A DNA stretch of 64,000 bases from Torymus aiolomorphi (Eukaryota; Arthropoda; Insecta; Hymenoptera; Torymidae), in the NCBI GenBank assembly GCA_036365515.1, contig CM070873.1, positions 215,559,376-215,623,375 of the forward strand, written 5' to 3'. This document shows positions 25,471-37,200 of this stretch, piece by piece. A program made the position numbers and the translations under genes. The notes beneath the pieces were generated by a model, which was not told the origin of the DNA, ran no database searches, and saw only the letters and a list, made by a program, of their open reading frames with translations. Position 1 is the stretch's first letter. Each line of letters starts with the position of its first letter.

Positions 25471-25590
25471 GAAATTCGGACGTGCTTGACCAATTCTAAT
25501 CTTAGAATCACGGTTATAGGGGCCGAAAATATATGGAAATATGGTGGTCTAGTCTCAGGGGCACACTACTTATTATTTTGTTGTGGACCT
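24533..25590. repeat. Nested inverted repeats
   Basis: The outer arms 24533-24618 and about 25497-25590 are inverted copies at roughly 80% identity. An inner pair, 24654-24830 and 24840-25018, forms a second, more diverged foldback starting ATCTAACGTATAAGA. The right outer arm is also the start of the 270-bp tandem repeat that follows. A (TA)n tract lies between the inner fold and the right arm. Confidence 0.6.
25386..25467. repeat. (TA)n microsatellite
   Basis: An uninterrupted TA run of about 82 bases. Tyr-Ile repeat frames across it are artefacts. Confidence 0.95.
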
Positions 25591-25596
25591 GTGCTA

Positions 25597-26310
25597 CACG
25601 GAGAGAAATTTTGTAGTGAAAATTACAAATATTCGAGACAAAATTACCAGTTTCTATGGTAATGGATGGACAGACTGACAATTTCAAACTTTTTACCAAA
25701 GTGCCTTGGTAAAATTTTTTTAGTTAATTTAAATTAAAAAAATTAACTTTTTTTATCCATATTGATGGATATATAGTATTTTAATATAGAAATAGAAACA
25801 GAAACAAGGATGAAAAAACATTAAACTGAAAAAAAATTTTTACGGAAGCGGGATTCGATCCGACGATCTTTGGGTTGAGAGTCCGACGTTCTACCGACTG
25901 CGCCATGGAAGCTGTTACCAACAGTCATTTGAATCGCCGTTATTACTGAAAATATGTGTATTGTTTTCATTTTAACGTCGCGCACGCCTCTAGTATCAAT
26001 CTTCTGAAACACAATAATGCGCAGTGCGCATGCGCGAGCACACAAATACCAGGTTATTTGGTAAAATTTATCAGTTTTCTTAGTAAAAATTCTTAGGTTA
26101 TCTTGTAAAAATGACTAGACCTCAATTTTTACCAGTGTGTCTGGTAATTTTTATTCAGATAATTTGGTATTTTTTTTAAGTGGTTATGGTAGTTTTTCCT
26201 GGGAAACTTATAAATTGTATTAGAAACCTGGGAATATCACGGCTTTTGACAGTCTATCCATGCGCTACCAAGGCACCTTGGTAATTTTTACTCTAAAATT
26301 TCTCTCCGTG
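25597..26310. mobile_element. 714-bp TA-flanked TIR element
   Basis: The ends are CACGGAGAGAAATTTT in inverted orientation with TA on both sides (25595-25596 and 26311-26312). The two uninterrupted neighbouring tandem copies read GTGCTATAGG at the same place, so the empty site is visible and the insertion is certain. The element contains a tRNA-like sequence on the minus strand (25842-25912) and no transposase frame. The end sequence resembles the element at 22940-24205. Confidence 0.85.
25842..25912 (-). repeat. tRNA-like sequence inside a TIR element
   Basis: On the minus strand TGGCGCAGTCGG is a perfect A box, and GGATCGAATCC is a B box with one change from consensus. The anticodon loop would read CTC, but the anticodon stem has two mispairs. 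The 3' end (GCTTCCG) repeats the 5' end (GCTTCCA) instead of pairing with it, so a working acceptor stem is impossible. It is a tRNA-derived pseudogene or SINE head. Confidence 0.6.
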
Positions 26311-27017
26311 TATAGGTTAGAATATTTAAGATTACTTAATATTGATTTTTTTTTTAATAGGGCATCTACCCGTAACACTACATATTAACCGTATATTTTT
26401 AGAATTATGTATTTCATAAAAATATTATTACTATAGATTATTAATTTGGTATCATTAATATAATAAATAGGAAATCTAGATAATAGATAGGAAACGGTTA
26501 TAGGGGCCGAAAATATATGGAAATATGGTGGTCTAGTCTCAGGGGCACACTACTTATTATTTTGTTGTGGACCTGTGCTATAGGTTAGAATATTTAAGAT
26601 TACTTAATATTGATTTTTTTTTTTAAATAGGGCATCTACCCGTAACACTACATATTAACCGTATATTTTTAGAATTATGTATTTCATAAAAATATTATTA
26701 CTATAGATTATTAATTTGGTATCATTAATATAATAAATAGGAAATCTAGATAATAGATAGGAAACGGTTATAGGGGCCGAAAATATATGGAAATATGGTG
26801 GTCTAGTCTCAGGGGCACACTACTTATTATTTTGTTGTGGACCTGTGCTATAGGTTAGAATATTTAAGATTACTTAATATTGATTTTTTTTTTTAAATAG
26901 GGCATCTACCCGTAACACTACATATTAACCGTATATTTTTAGAATTATGTATTTCATAAAAATATTATTACTATAGATTATTAATTTGGTATCATTAATA
27001 TAATAAATAGGAAATCT

Positions 27018-28255
27018 TACTTTATAAATGTAATATGTGTTCAATTTTAAAATTTTGTTCTATGTAATTTTCAGAAAAGATGAAATTAATCATATTTAAG
27101 TAAAAAAATATACATGCAAATTAATTAACTTATTTTATACATTGTACCTATTTCTAGTACTTTGATGTTATTCTTTATTCTCTCACCTATCTCAATGTCA
27201 TTTCGATATAGAGTTATTACAAAAGTAATAATCAATCGATTTTCCTGAAAATTTGAAAAGAAGTTACTGCATTGCTTACCTTTTTGAATAGACTTTGTCG
27301 TTGAAGAAAAATCGTTAATATGATTCAAAGATATTTGACGTTAAACTTTTTTCATGATTCTTTTTAAAAATACAATTTTTCTAGTTTAACTGCTCTATTA
27401 ACTAAAACTTTATAAGGTAAATGATGCTAGCTTAAGATATGTGAACATTCGTAAGAATTTTTTTAATAATTTTAAATTGTTTATTTTGGAAAGAGCATAT
27501 TCGTTATATAAAATAATGTGAAATTTTCCATTATACAACCATACATAAATAGAAATAAATAATAATAAAAAATGTTTTAGTTAGAATTATTATAAAAACA
27601 AATACATAAATAAATTTTAATGGTAGTTTTTATTAAAAAAAATATTACATACGACTGGTATTAAATACTTAAATACAGAGTGTGACCGTAATAAAATTTA
27701 TATTCAATGAAGGGGCGTGCCGCACCACATACGTGCAGTTATTTCAACTATTTTAGCGATCAATCAAATTAATATTCTATGTAACATTCAAGTAAAATAT
27801 TTATTTTATAAAATTTTCATACAAATAGGATAAATTATTTATTTTTTCATTAAAAATTTGTAATTTACCTTATTTAAATTACAATATATTGAAAGAAATT
27901 CCTCTAAAAAATGTATTATTTGCAATCCTGTATCTGTACCTGTTAATAATTTAATGAAGTTAAGTATTGAAGTATGTTGCACATGAGAGGTTTTTAATGG
28001 TTTACTTATAACGTTTCCATTTACTAAATAGCTATTTTTGTAAAATCAATTTTCATTACTTAGTCACATGACTTTACTACAAATTTCATATACCTAAATG
28101 AACTACATATGAAACCTAATTTATTATAAATGTTAGTTATCCGAAATATATTAATTTCGTTATATGAATGTAAGAATACAATGAATAATATAGCTCTTCA
28201 ATATTTCCTCGTCGTAAATGTAATAATGAGAGGCGATTGACCAATTAAAAGCAAA
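27018..28255. other. AT-rich stretch, nothing recognised
   Basis: AT-rich spacer without long frames or repeats. Confidence 0.4.
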
Positions 28256-28259
28256 GCCT

Positions 28260-28725
28260 AAAATGTATGTCATCTGTAGCGGCTTCACAGACCCAATTAC
28301 ACGGGTAAGTTTGAGCAATTGTGCTCGATACGAGACTATTATAAAAATCGCTCACGCCCTCGCCTCTTTATGTACCCGAGCTGAGTTCACAGTTATAGCC
28401 TCACGGCAAAGAGTGAGCACGAGCGCGCGCGTGCATACTGTGCATATGCGTGCATCTTTCTCTCTGTATATTATACGCTTGCAAATGGCAACAGCTCCTT
28501 TGTGTTTCTTATAAAACGTGACGTAAACACTTTGACATACCAGCGCTTTAACGCCCATCGTCTATCAGTTGTTTTAATAACCTATCTACCGCAAACAATT
28601 GGCCGATCGCCTCTATGATTCCTGGTTACATCAGGAAGTGAGGCCGAGCTTATTTAACTTGTCCGATCCGTACGCGCGCGCGCGCGCGCGAGAGAGCTAG
28701 CCAACGTTATTCTTGTAAAGTCATG
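28260..28725. other. GC-rich island with (CG)n run
   Basis: This CpG-rich block has an alternating GC run at about 28672-28690 followed by GAGAGAG. The frames are compositional and no gene is supported. Confidence 0.35.
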
Positions 28726-28729
28726 TAAA

Positions 28730-29380
28730 AGGCATAAATTATCTGTGAGCGTAATTAATTTTGAAAGACGCGATTTATGACGCAATAAAATATAAGTTAC
28801 GTGCGTTTTCACGCACTTTTGATATTGCACGGATTGGGCATTAACATGCTAGACAGGACTATGGCAAATTTTTTTTATAGAATGCTCGAGTGTGCGTGTG
28901 AGATTTAAGTGCAGAGTAAAACTGCCTCGTAAAACATATTATTTCTTACAATTAAGAGAATGTCCAATATCTATGTCATTATATTAATGATAAGTTTGAA
29001 TTTTTATAGTTTATGCATATCAAACATCAAACAAACTATATTACAGTTAAAAACTTTGTTAAACGTTATCAAACATTCACTCCGTAACTTAGATATTGAA
29101 AAAAAATCTTTTATTTGCAAATGTTCATAACTCTGTAAATATAGCTTTCTCATTAGCAAACCTTACATTTAGTTTACGAAATATATACTTGTGATATTTT
29201 AATTTTAAATGTTATATAAATAAAACTGAAAATACAATGAATTTTTTTTAAATTTTTGATTTCCTCGTTTCTTAAAAATCTTTCGTAGACTTATAATAAT
29301 TATTGTACTTTCACTTAAGATAGTTTTTCATAAAATCTATAACAATATTAATAATTTATCAGTATATTTATACGTAAGGT
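28730..29380. other. AT-rich stretch, nothing recognised
   Basis: AT-rich spacer. Confidence 0.4.
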
Positions 29381-29389
29381 TAATATATT

Positions 29390-29865
29390 ACTGCACGTAA
29401 AAATGCAAAAAAACATCCAGTCTGCGGCGCACAAACGAAGGAAAAACAGCAAGACTGCGTAAAGGACTCTCTAATGATCCAGTTAAGAGCTACCAAGTAA
29501 GTAGGCAGTGTTTGCGGTGAAAAGAGCGGCCATAAGCGCGCCAGCGGAAGGGCCGGATCGTCGTGTGCGCGCGAGGTCCAAAATAGGCGTGAGCTCCTCC
29601 GCGGCACGTATGTATAAGCTCATCGCGGTATTCCGCAAGCGTATGTATTCCGCGCTGGTCATGCGCCGGAGAGGAGAGCCGCGCGCGCAATAACGGTACC
29701 GCGCAAATAGACACCTTCGACATAGGTCACACGCTGGACAAAATAAGGGCGCGAGTCGCCCGAGGACGGAAAGATAATGGCCGAAGAAGGGCCAAATGTG
29801 TCCGCCCCATTATCTCCAATGTTTATGCAAATCAAACGATTATTGCAGGCTTTGCAAAGTAACAT
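29390..29865. other. GC-rich island
   Basis: A CpG-rich block with three overlapping minus-strand frames under 80 codons and no domain. Likely noncoding. Confidence 0.35.
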
Positions 29866-29869
29866 GTCG

Positions 29870-30980
29870 TAAATATGAGTTTTTAAAATTTTTTCTTAAT
29901 TAGTACAATTTAAAAAGATGTTATCAATCTATAAAATTTTCTGTATACATAATCACGTTGTTGTAGTCAAATATTTGTGTGGACTTTTTGTAACTTTGTT
30001 ATATAGTTATGTTTTAGTTGCTATAGAAGTAGTATCATAATGTTATTGGGTGAATGAATTAAAACATTTACGTGACGAAAATATACCTAGTGCTAATAAT
30101 GTGCGTCTTATTTTTGTCACCTCTACCTCGTTTAATTTATAGGCTATAAATAAAGCGTGACAAAATGCCGCTCGCTGCATTCTTTGAACTTATGCATAAA
30201 TATTATTTTGAAAAAGCAATAGAATATTATTAAATTTAAAAATGATATTTTTCTCAGCTGGAAAAACTAGAAATAACTTCATCTTTTTGAATAGAACTGA
30301 GGAAGAATGAAATATATTTTTCCGCCCTTTAACCTCAAAATGCCATCTTAAATGTCATTTTGCGGCCTCGGACGGAAAAATACGTTACTGAAACGTGGAC
30401 GTAAGAGAATTTTTACCTCATGCGACTTTTCGACCTCGCTTCGCTCGGCCGAAAAACGTCGCATGAGGTAAATAATCCTCTTCCGCCCGCGTTAGTAATA
30501 TACTATTTTCTGACAGAATTTATAGTCCAGTGTAATAATAATGCGCTAAAAATAGGTTTAACATCTAATTGGTAGTTCCGTAACAACTCTCATACGTTCT
30601 CTTCAATTTCTTGAATAAAAGGAAACCCAAATAATAAATATATTACTATACTCGGTAAAAACGTCAAAACTGGATCACTATAATGAATTATTTTATTTAA
30701 ATTATGTATATTTTAAAAGAAATATCATATGTTAAAAATGTTATTTAATAAACGTTTCCGTTTTGTATTGAAAGTCGACCGAAAGAAACCAAGATAATCT
30801 TTTTAGCGGATTTTTTACGAATGAATTAACTTTCACTTTATTAAGATTTTTAAGTTGGCGATCATATTAAAGCATGAGTATCCGTAAAATTTATTCGCAT
30901 ATAAAATACAACACGGAAGCTGAATCCAAATTAGGTTTTGGAGCAAATTTAGAAAATAGATAAGCTAAACGTACATACAG
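29870..30980. other. AT-rich stretch with one hairpin
   Basis: AT-rich DNA with a hairpin at 30412-30472 (see next entry). Nothing else is recognised. Confidence 0.4.
30412..30472. repeat. Hairpin with CTCGCTTCGCTCG-type loop
   Basis: Arms of about 24 bases (TTTACCTCATGCGAC...) pair with a one-base slip around a loop containing CGCTTCGC. A similar GAGTAGCGAAGCGAGG loop occurs in the repeat near 48255, so this may be a relic of a related element. Confidence 0.55.
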
Positions 30981-30983
30981 CTC

Positions 30984-31238
30984 CCCTGGTAGAAATGCTA
31001 ACCAACAGTTGGCGAACCGTTCGCCAATTTTTAAATTAATAACGTCACACCATGATTATGTTGCTATTGTCGACAAAGAATAATTATTTATACATGTGGA
31101 AATATTATATTGTAGATGCTTTAAAATATAGTGATAGTTTTAAATAGTTTTAATTAAATTTCGATATTAATCTTAAGTAGAAATGCTTCCATTTGATTAA
31201 CATGTTAACCAACGAAGTTGATCTATTTTTTACCAGGG
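30984..31238. mobile_element. 255-bp MITE, CCCTGG ends (second copy)
   Basis: This is a reverse-orientation copy of the element at 15791-16040. It starts CCCCTGGTAGAAATG and ends TACCAGGG. The copies differ by scattered substitutions and short gaps, so they inserted independently. Confidence 0.75.
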
Positions 31239-31369
31239 TCATACATTTTTATATAAAAATTAATTTTATATTTTATCATTAGGACATAATAGAGGAGACA
31301 TTGAATGAAGTATACAGTAATTTAAATATCCCGCTCCCATATCACTAAAACATTAGGGAAAAAGTGGCT

Positions 31370-31637
31370 CATCGTGGCAAAGAACTGTACTCGATCCTCG
31401 TCTGACAAACCTATTTACATCATTATAGAGGCCGTCAGCGCACAGAAACGGGGGCACAAGACCCACCCGAAGACTTTACCGGCTGATCCATTCAACAATG
31501 CGGCAACGGCCAGGCAGGTATACAGAGCACCTGTTGTGCTGCCGCTACCCTCCCATTGGCCGGGACGAATCTCTCGTCACTCTCCGCATCCCCCTCTCGG
31601 CCCATTCCTTTCACGCTCTCCTCCGCTACTTCACGGG

Positions 31638-31679
<42 letters not shown>

Positions 31680-34000
31680 ATGGGAATGTAACATGGCGCG
31701 CTCCAGCTCGACTCTAGCGCCGCACGTCTCGGTTTCCCCTGCGCGAAACTCCTGTTACCAGAGGAGGCTAGCGCAACTACCTGGACGTGGAGCGACGCAC
31801 ACGCGCGCACATCCTAGTCTATCCGTGCAGAGGCGGCCGCGCGTGTGCGAGCGTCCGATGCCGCACACCGGAAGAGAACTCGCGCTCGCTCTCTCTCCCT
31901 TTCTATCTCTCTATATCTATCCGTTTCGCTCCGTCGTATCGCAGCGCGTGTCGCGTGCTCCTCGCTCCGCGGACCTCACATGCACGTACGGTACTAGGCG
32001 GCGCACACGTACGGCACGTCGCGCGACGACCGAGGCGCGGCGAACGCTACCACTGGCCGTACAGCGGCCGCGAGCGGGCGCGCGCGCGCCCACGAACGCG
32101 CCAAGCACTCGCTTGAATAAAGTTTAGTCGCCTTAGCGGCGCGCACGCGAGTGCACAGTCCTCCGTGCCAAGACAGTGCCGCGCGCCTCAGGAAGCCCCG
32201 TTGACAAGCGGGCGCGATCTGGTCTGCTCCGAAATCATCTGGCCTGCGAATCAGCTGCGATTTCCCTGGTACCAGCCCTGCGCCATCGGCCTCTGATAAA
32301 TAGCGGAGCCAGTTGAGCCCCTGGAAGTGGAGAACGTCGAGTTATACGGGGAGACCACGCACGCACGGCGCCCAGTGGATGTGTAGCAAGCGCAGCCGTA
32401 TCGAGAATCTAGCGCAATAAGCGCGCAGGTTGCAATCAAGACCGGGGCAGGGATAAACACAGGCGCGAGAGAGCGGAGAACTGTCATACGGCGAGTCAGC
32501 GCGCGTGGAGAGCAGCCGGAGCGAGAGAAACGGCGACACATAAAGGCGCAGTGCGCGCTGCGAGAAGAGCCAGGCGTACACACAGAGAGAAAGAGAGCGG
32601 CCGCAGCAGCACGTGGTTCTTACCCGGCCGCCAAGCTGGGCGGCCGCCGCTCGGCCAATGGACGGAGCCGCCTGGCCCGGCTGAGAACCGCTGCGCCAGG
32701 GAGAGAAGGCGCGCAACAAGTGGCTACGGCGGTCAGCGCCGCGGGGATCGAAAACATGCGGCTGGAGCCCTCGACGCTTTGGCCCGCTCCTGCCACCGCC
32801 CACGCTCCCCCGAGTCAGCGACGACGGCGCGGCAACGGCGAGGAGCCTGGAGCCAGCCGGTAATACACCCGGGCCCGCGCCGCCCAAGGAATGCGCGTGG
32901 ATCGACAGTGAATCGTTCCTCCTCTCGACGATTTTTTACCGTTATGAATATTGCCGCGAACGCGTAGTGCTTTTTTAGTAAAAGCTGCCGCGAGGCTGTA
33001 CCTTTCGAAACGAGCGATTTCATACCGCGCGCGCGTTAAACTTTCTAGGTTCGATGCACTCGCGTCGAATCAGGGCTCTGTGTTCGCCGGCGATTTTCGT
33101 TTCCTAAGCGAAATATCTTTATGCGCGTAAATCTTGTAAGATAGCATCTAAGTGGAGTGGAATAATTTAGAGACAATACACGAGCATCGAGTTACCGCAA
33201 GGAGTATTAAGAGAAGTAAGCCAGGAAGGCCTCGAGTTCATAATCAAATTCAAGCTCGTCAATTAGCGGACGAACAAAAGAGCGAACCAAATACATGAAA
33301 AATCAGCAACAGTATTATAAAAGAGAAAGTGTCTTGCGGATAAAAACTAAGCCCCGTGTGCAGCTATATACATTACACGAGCGCGTGCATATATCCGCGG
33401 CAAAGTTACACGAAAACTTTAATCGGAATCGCGTATAACTTTCTCTCCCTCTTTCTTCTTTCACCCGAGCAATTGCGCGAAAGCGAGTCTGGTTTCGAGC
33501 CCAGTACGTATATCAAGAGATCGAAGCAAGGGCCACGAGTCAAAATCGAGGAGGACATCGAGAAACAGGCGCCGCGCAGCCTTAGCCTTGACAGATCGAG
33601 TGTTCCCGCGTGTTATATACGCTTGCGATCGCGATATTTCCTGTACAGCCGCCAAGGAAATTGAGAAACCGCGTACCGTCGTCTATGCATTTCCGCTCGC
33701 GCGTCTCTGGAAAAAAGAACGTGAGCATACATAGCCTAGGTAGATAGATATATGTGCACAGGCCGCGGAGCGAAACGGTGCATCGTACCGCGAACGCGCT
33801 GCACTTTCGTTTTTCGCGCGCGAGCGCGGGGAAATCGATGCCCCTCGGCCGGACCAACAGTCGCACCGGGTAGACTCGCGCGTCACGAGCTGCGAGGTTT
33901 CGCTCGGACTTCCGCAAGATCAAACTACCGGAGGCTGGCTTTATTGCCATAGTAAAGCTGAGAATGAAGCGGTTTCAGTAAACAAAGGCTATTTATCGAG
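31370..34000 (+). promoter_or_regulatory. GC-rich 5' region and likely noncoding first exon of ABHD8
   Basis: This 2.6-kb stretch is the most GC-rich of the window, with a (TC)n tract at 31641-31675 and many CpGs. All frames are compositional. It ends in a strong splice donor, CGAG|GTGAGT at 34000/34001, and an AG acceptor follows at 34177-34178. I therefore infer a noncoding first exon spliced to the ABHD8 start exon. The transcription start cannot be placed. Confidence 0.4.
31641..31675. repeat. (TC)n microsatellite
   Basis: Uninterrupted TC run in the GC-rich region upstream of ABHD8. Confidence 0.9.
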
Positions 34001-34259
34001 GTGAGTGTATCTGTTTTATAGATCTTCACAGGTTTAATGCCATTACTATACCTCTTACACTGCAAAAAAAAACAACTTTTTCTTTTTAAGCTTCAAAAAT
34101 TTAATACTCTTAGCAATTGGTTTAATGTACAGTTGATGACAATGAAATGTAGTATAATAATAGCGGGCATTCTTACAGGATTCATTCCCACGATGTATAT
34201 CATCTGAAGGTGAGGGATAAAACGTGTTTGGAACTCAGAACAGTGGGAAATCTGCGATA

Positions 34260-37200
34260 ATGACGGACGAAATGAAGCCGGCACCTGCCGAGACACAAAG
34301 TCGCCGCACATGGTGCTCAAAGGTGTTTGCGTATCTCAGGTGGAAGCGCAACCAGGTCGATCCGGGAGTGGTCGAGCTTCCGGACTGCGACTTTTTGAAC
34401 GTGGCGCCTCGCCGTACGCTCCGAATACTGCGGCCTCAACTGAAGAGCGAACGCTTTTACGAAGCTCAGTCGACGGCTAACAGGCCGGAATCTATAAACG
34501 ACAACTTTTATTCCCGCTGGGCCAGGAGGCCCCATCCATCGGGCAATTGCCGATGCTCCTTTAGGCAATCGGTTAACAGCAGCAGGCTGAGTAGCCACGA
34601 GGAGCAGATCATTTCGCAGGAGATCCAGAGGATTAGATCGAGCCTCTGCGAGGCCGAGAAGAGCGGTAAAGACATTGAAGAGGTCGAGAAGAGCCTGTCG
34701 GTCAATCTAACGCATCTTCAGGCTACTGTGAGCGATAAGGAAGCCGTCGACCAAAGGAATTTAAAGAGTGACGAGTCGCAGCCTAATGAGAAAACGAAAA
34801 TCGAACCTTTGGAAGAGCACGTGAAGAGAAAGATAGTGAGAGATTTGGATAGGTACATCAGCGATCTACTGGATGAGATTTTGAACGATACCATCAGAGC
34901 TATCGCCCGGGCTGACAATCCTTTCGAGCGAGAAAGGAAGGAGACCGATGCGCTCGCCGATCAGCCAGCTGCTTTTGATATCAACTTCGCGTTTCACAGT
35001 AAGGACGAGGACAATAAAGCAGCGGGGGCTCAGTCCTCGGATAAGCTCGAGCCAGATGTGAACGCAAAGGAAAAGGGCTACGTCAACCAGGGATTCGTGG
35101 GCTCGGCGAGCAATCCCGATGCCGTGGAATTCCACCTTAGAGGAAGACTGATTGGTGACGTGATCTTGGAGAACGTCGACTGCATTGATTCGGGAATCAA
35201 TAGCGTGGAAACGATCGAGCTGCAGCCCGAACAAGACCAAAATTTAGAACAGTCATTGATAGATATTATCGACGCCAAACTCGGCGGAGCATCTATCGGA
35301 AAATCTTTGGAAGATCTCGGTATGGAAATTGATGCTACCGACGAGGCTAAAAGTGTAAGTACTCCACTGGCATTATCATACTTTTATAAATTTACAAATT
35401 CAATAAGAACAAAGTTAACTTTGATGAAAGTAAAGAATATCAATAGAATACACTCAAGATTCTATGCATTCTAGAAACCTATCTATTTTTAAAAATGTAT
35501 TATTGATTCTTTTAATTTTCATTCGAAAGAAATTAAGAATGCGAATTATATAGCTTTTTATCCACTCGATATTATATCTAGAAAGACATGATCAAATAGA
35601 GAATGATGCAACATTTGCCTGGTGGTTACAAAATTGAATAATCATACGTAATTTTTTTTCTCAACATCTAACGATGTCAATATATAATACTTCCTAACCT
35701 TTATGTAATTCTGAAATTGCAGTTCAAAATAGAAATAAAATATTGAATCAAATCTGACAAAATAATAAATGGACGTAAGTGCTATACGATTTAGTTGTAA
35801 AAATATAGTTATAAATTTTATACTTTTCAGTAAGATATACTATAATAATATGACATCTTATGTATTTTAATTGAAACTAAGGTAAATGTACCAATCATTG
35901 ACCATCTTAAGCCTAAAGAGATAGATAATATAAGAATTAGACGTATAAAAACATTAGCAAATCTAAAATAACGACTATATAGTGGTAAATCGTTCTTCAA
36001 ATTATAAAAAAAAATTTTAAAACATATTTAATGATTGTGTCATAATCAATTAATCAAATAACGACGAGTATCAATGCACCAGTCGTTCGCCCCTATAGGA
36101 AAAAAAAATGATCCTAATGTCCGAAAATTTCACTCCAATACTTGGCTCCCTTACAATATAGTACATAATCTTTCTTAATCTAAAATATGTGATACATTTT
36201 GAATTGTCAACTTACATAAAATGTTGTTTATAATGTCTATTTAAACATGCAGTGCAAAAATGTTACTTAAGAGGGTGTGGTACTCATGTACTCTGTTTTA
36301 CCGGCAGAACACGGTAAATTCTATATTATTAAAATAAATATATCGAATTACGTCTTATTAAGAGATAGTTGCTCTGCGCAATGTAATAATCTATCAACCT
36401 ACGCAGTTTTGAGCTCAAATATCAACGGCATCCTAAAAAATTTTGCGAACAAAAATAACCGAAATTTCGTTCGCAAAATTTTTTAGGGTGCCGTTGATGT
36501 TTGGGCTCAAAACTGCACAAGCTGGTAGATTATTACATTGCACAGGGCAACTATCTCTTTATAAGACGTAATTCGATATATTTATTTTAATAATATAGAA
36601 TTTACCGAGTTCTGCCGGTAAAACAGAGTGCATGAGTACCACACCCCCTTAAAATACGCCAAAATATATATTACGTGAATATATGGTTGATAACCACATC
36701 TTTTCGTGCATATGTGGCCATTATTTGGGCTGAGATTATCTTTAATCTTATGTGAAAGTACCAGTAGGTGGCCGTCGAGGCACAGATGTCATCACAAATT
36801 TTGTTTTATCTTCATGAAATATAAACCAGACAACGTAATACGCAACCCGTTGTTAGTTACTAGAATCTATATGTCTAGAGTAGATTGAACAGGAAAATAA
36901 TGTATTTGTATTAATGTAAGTTCAAAGACGTGCATGCTGCCACTTTTTGGTACACGATTTTTGATGGTCAAGTATTGGTACTTTTATCTTATATAATATT
37001 AAATATTTAGCAAATTTAGAAAAAATAATAAGTTTTATTATTTATCAAGAAACTCGGACCATTTTAGTTTTTTTCGCGCCGACCTCTGTGTGCTGCAATT
37101 ATAGCTCCGATTTCACGACAGTAAATTATTAAGTGCTTGTTGAATTTTTTCCGTTCCAAAATGGGAGTGTTACGCCAGCAAGTGCTATTAGGCGGTGCTA

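Larger units (their letters stand above)
25511..27017. repeat. 270-bp tandem repeat, three copies, first interrupted
   Basis: Units begin CGGTTATAGGGGCCG at 25511, 26495 and 26765. Copies two and three are nearly identical, and the third ends at 27017. The first copy is split by a 714-bp element at 25597-26310. The near identity of the copies argues for recent amplification. Confidence 0.85.

Noticed and set aside
25381..25499. Tyr-Ile repeat protein
   Set aside because: Translation of a (TA)n microsatellite.
25842..25912. Functional tRNA gene
   Set aside because: The 3' end repeats rather than complements the 5' acceptor strand, and the anticodon stem has mispairs.
31498..32127. 209-codon plus-strand frame upstream of ABHD8
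   Set aside because: Leu-Ser run from the microsatellite and Arg-rich composition, no homology recognised; more likely 5' noncoding DNA.
34224..34259. Upstream extension of the ABHD8 frame
   Set aside because: The codon at 34224 is GTG, not ATG. The first ATG after the in-frame stop is at 34260.
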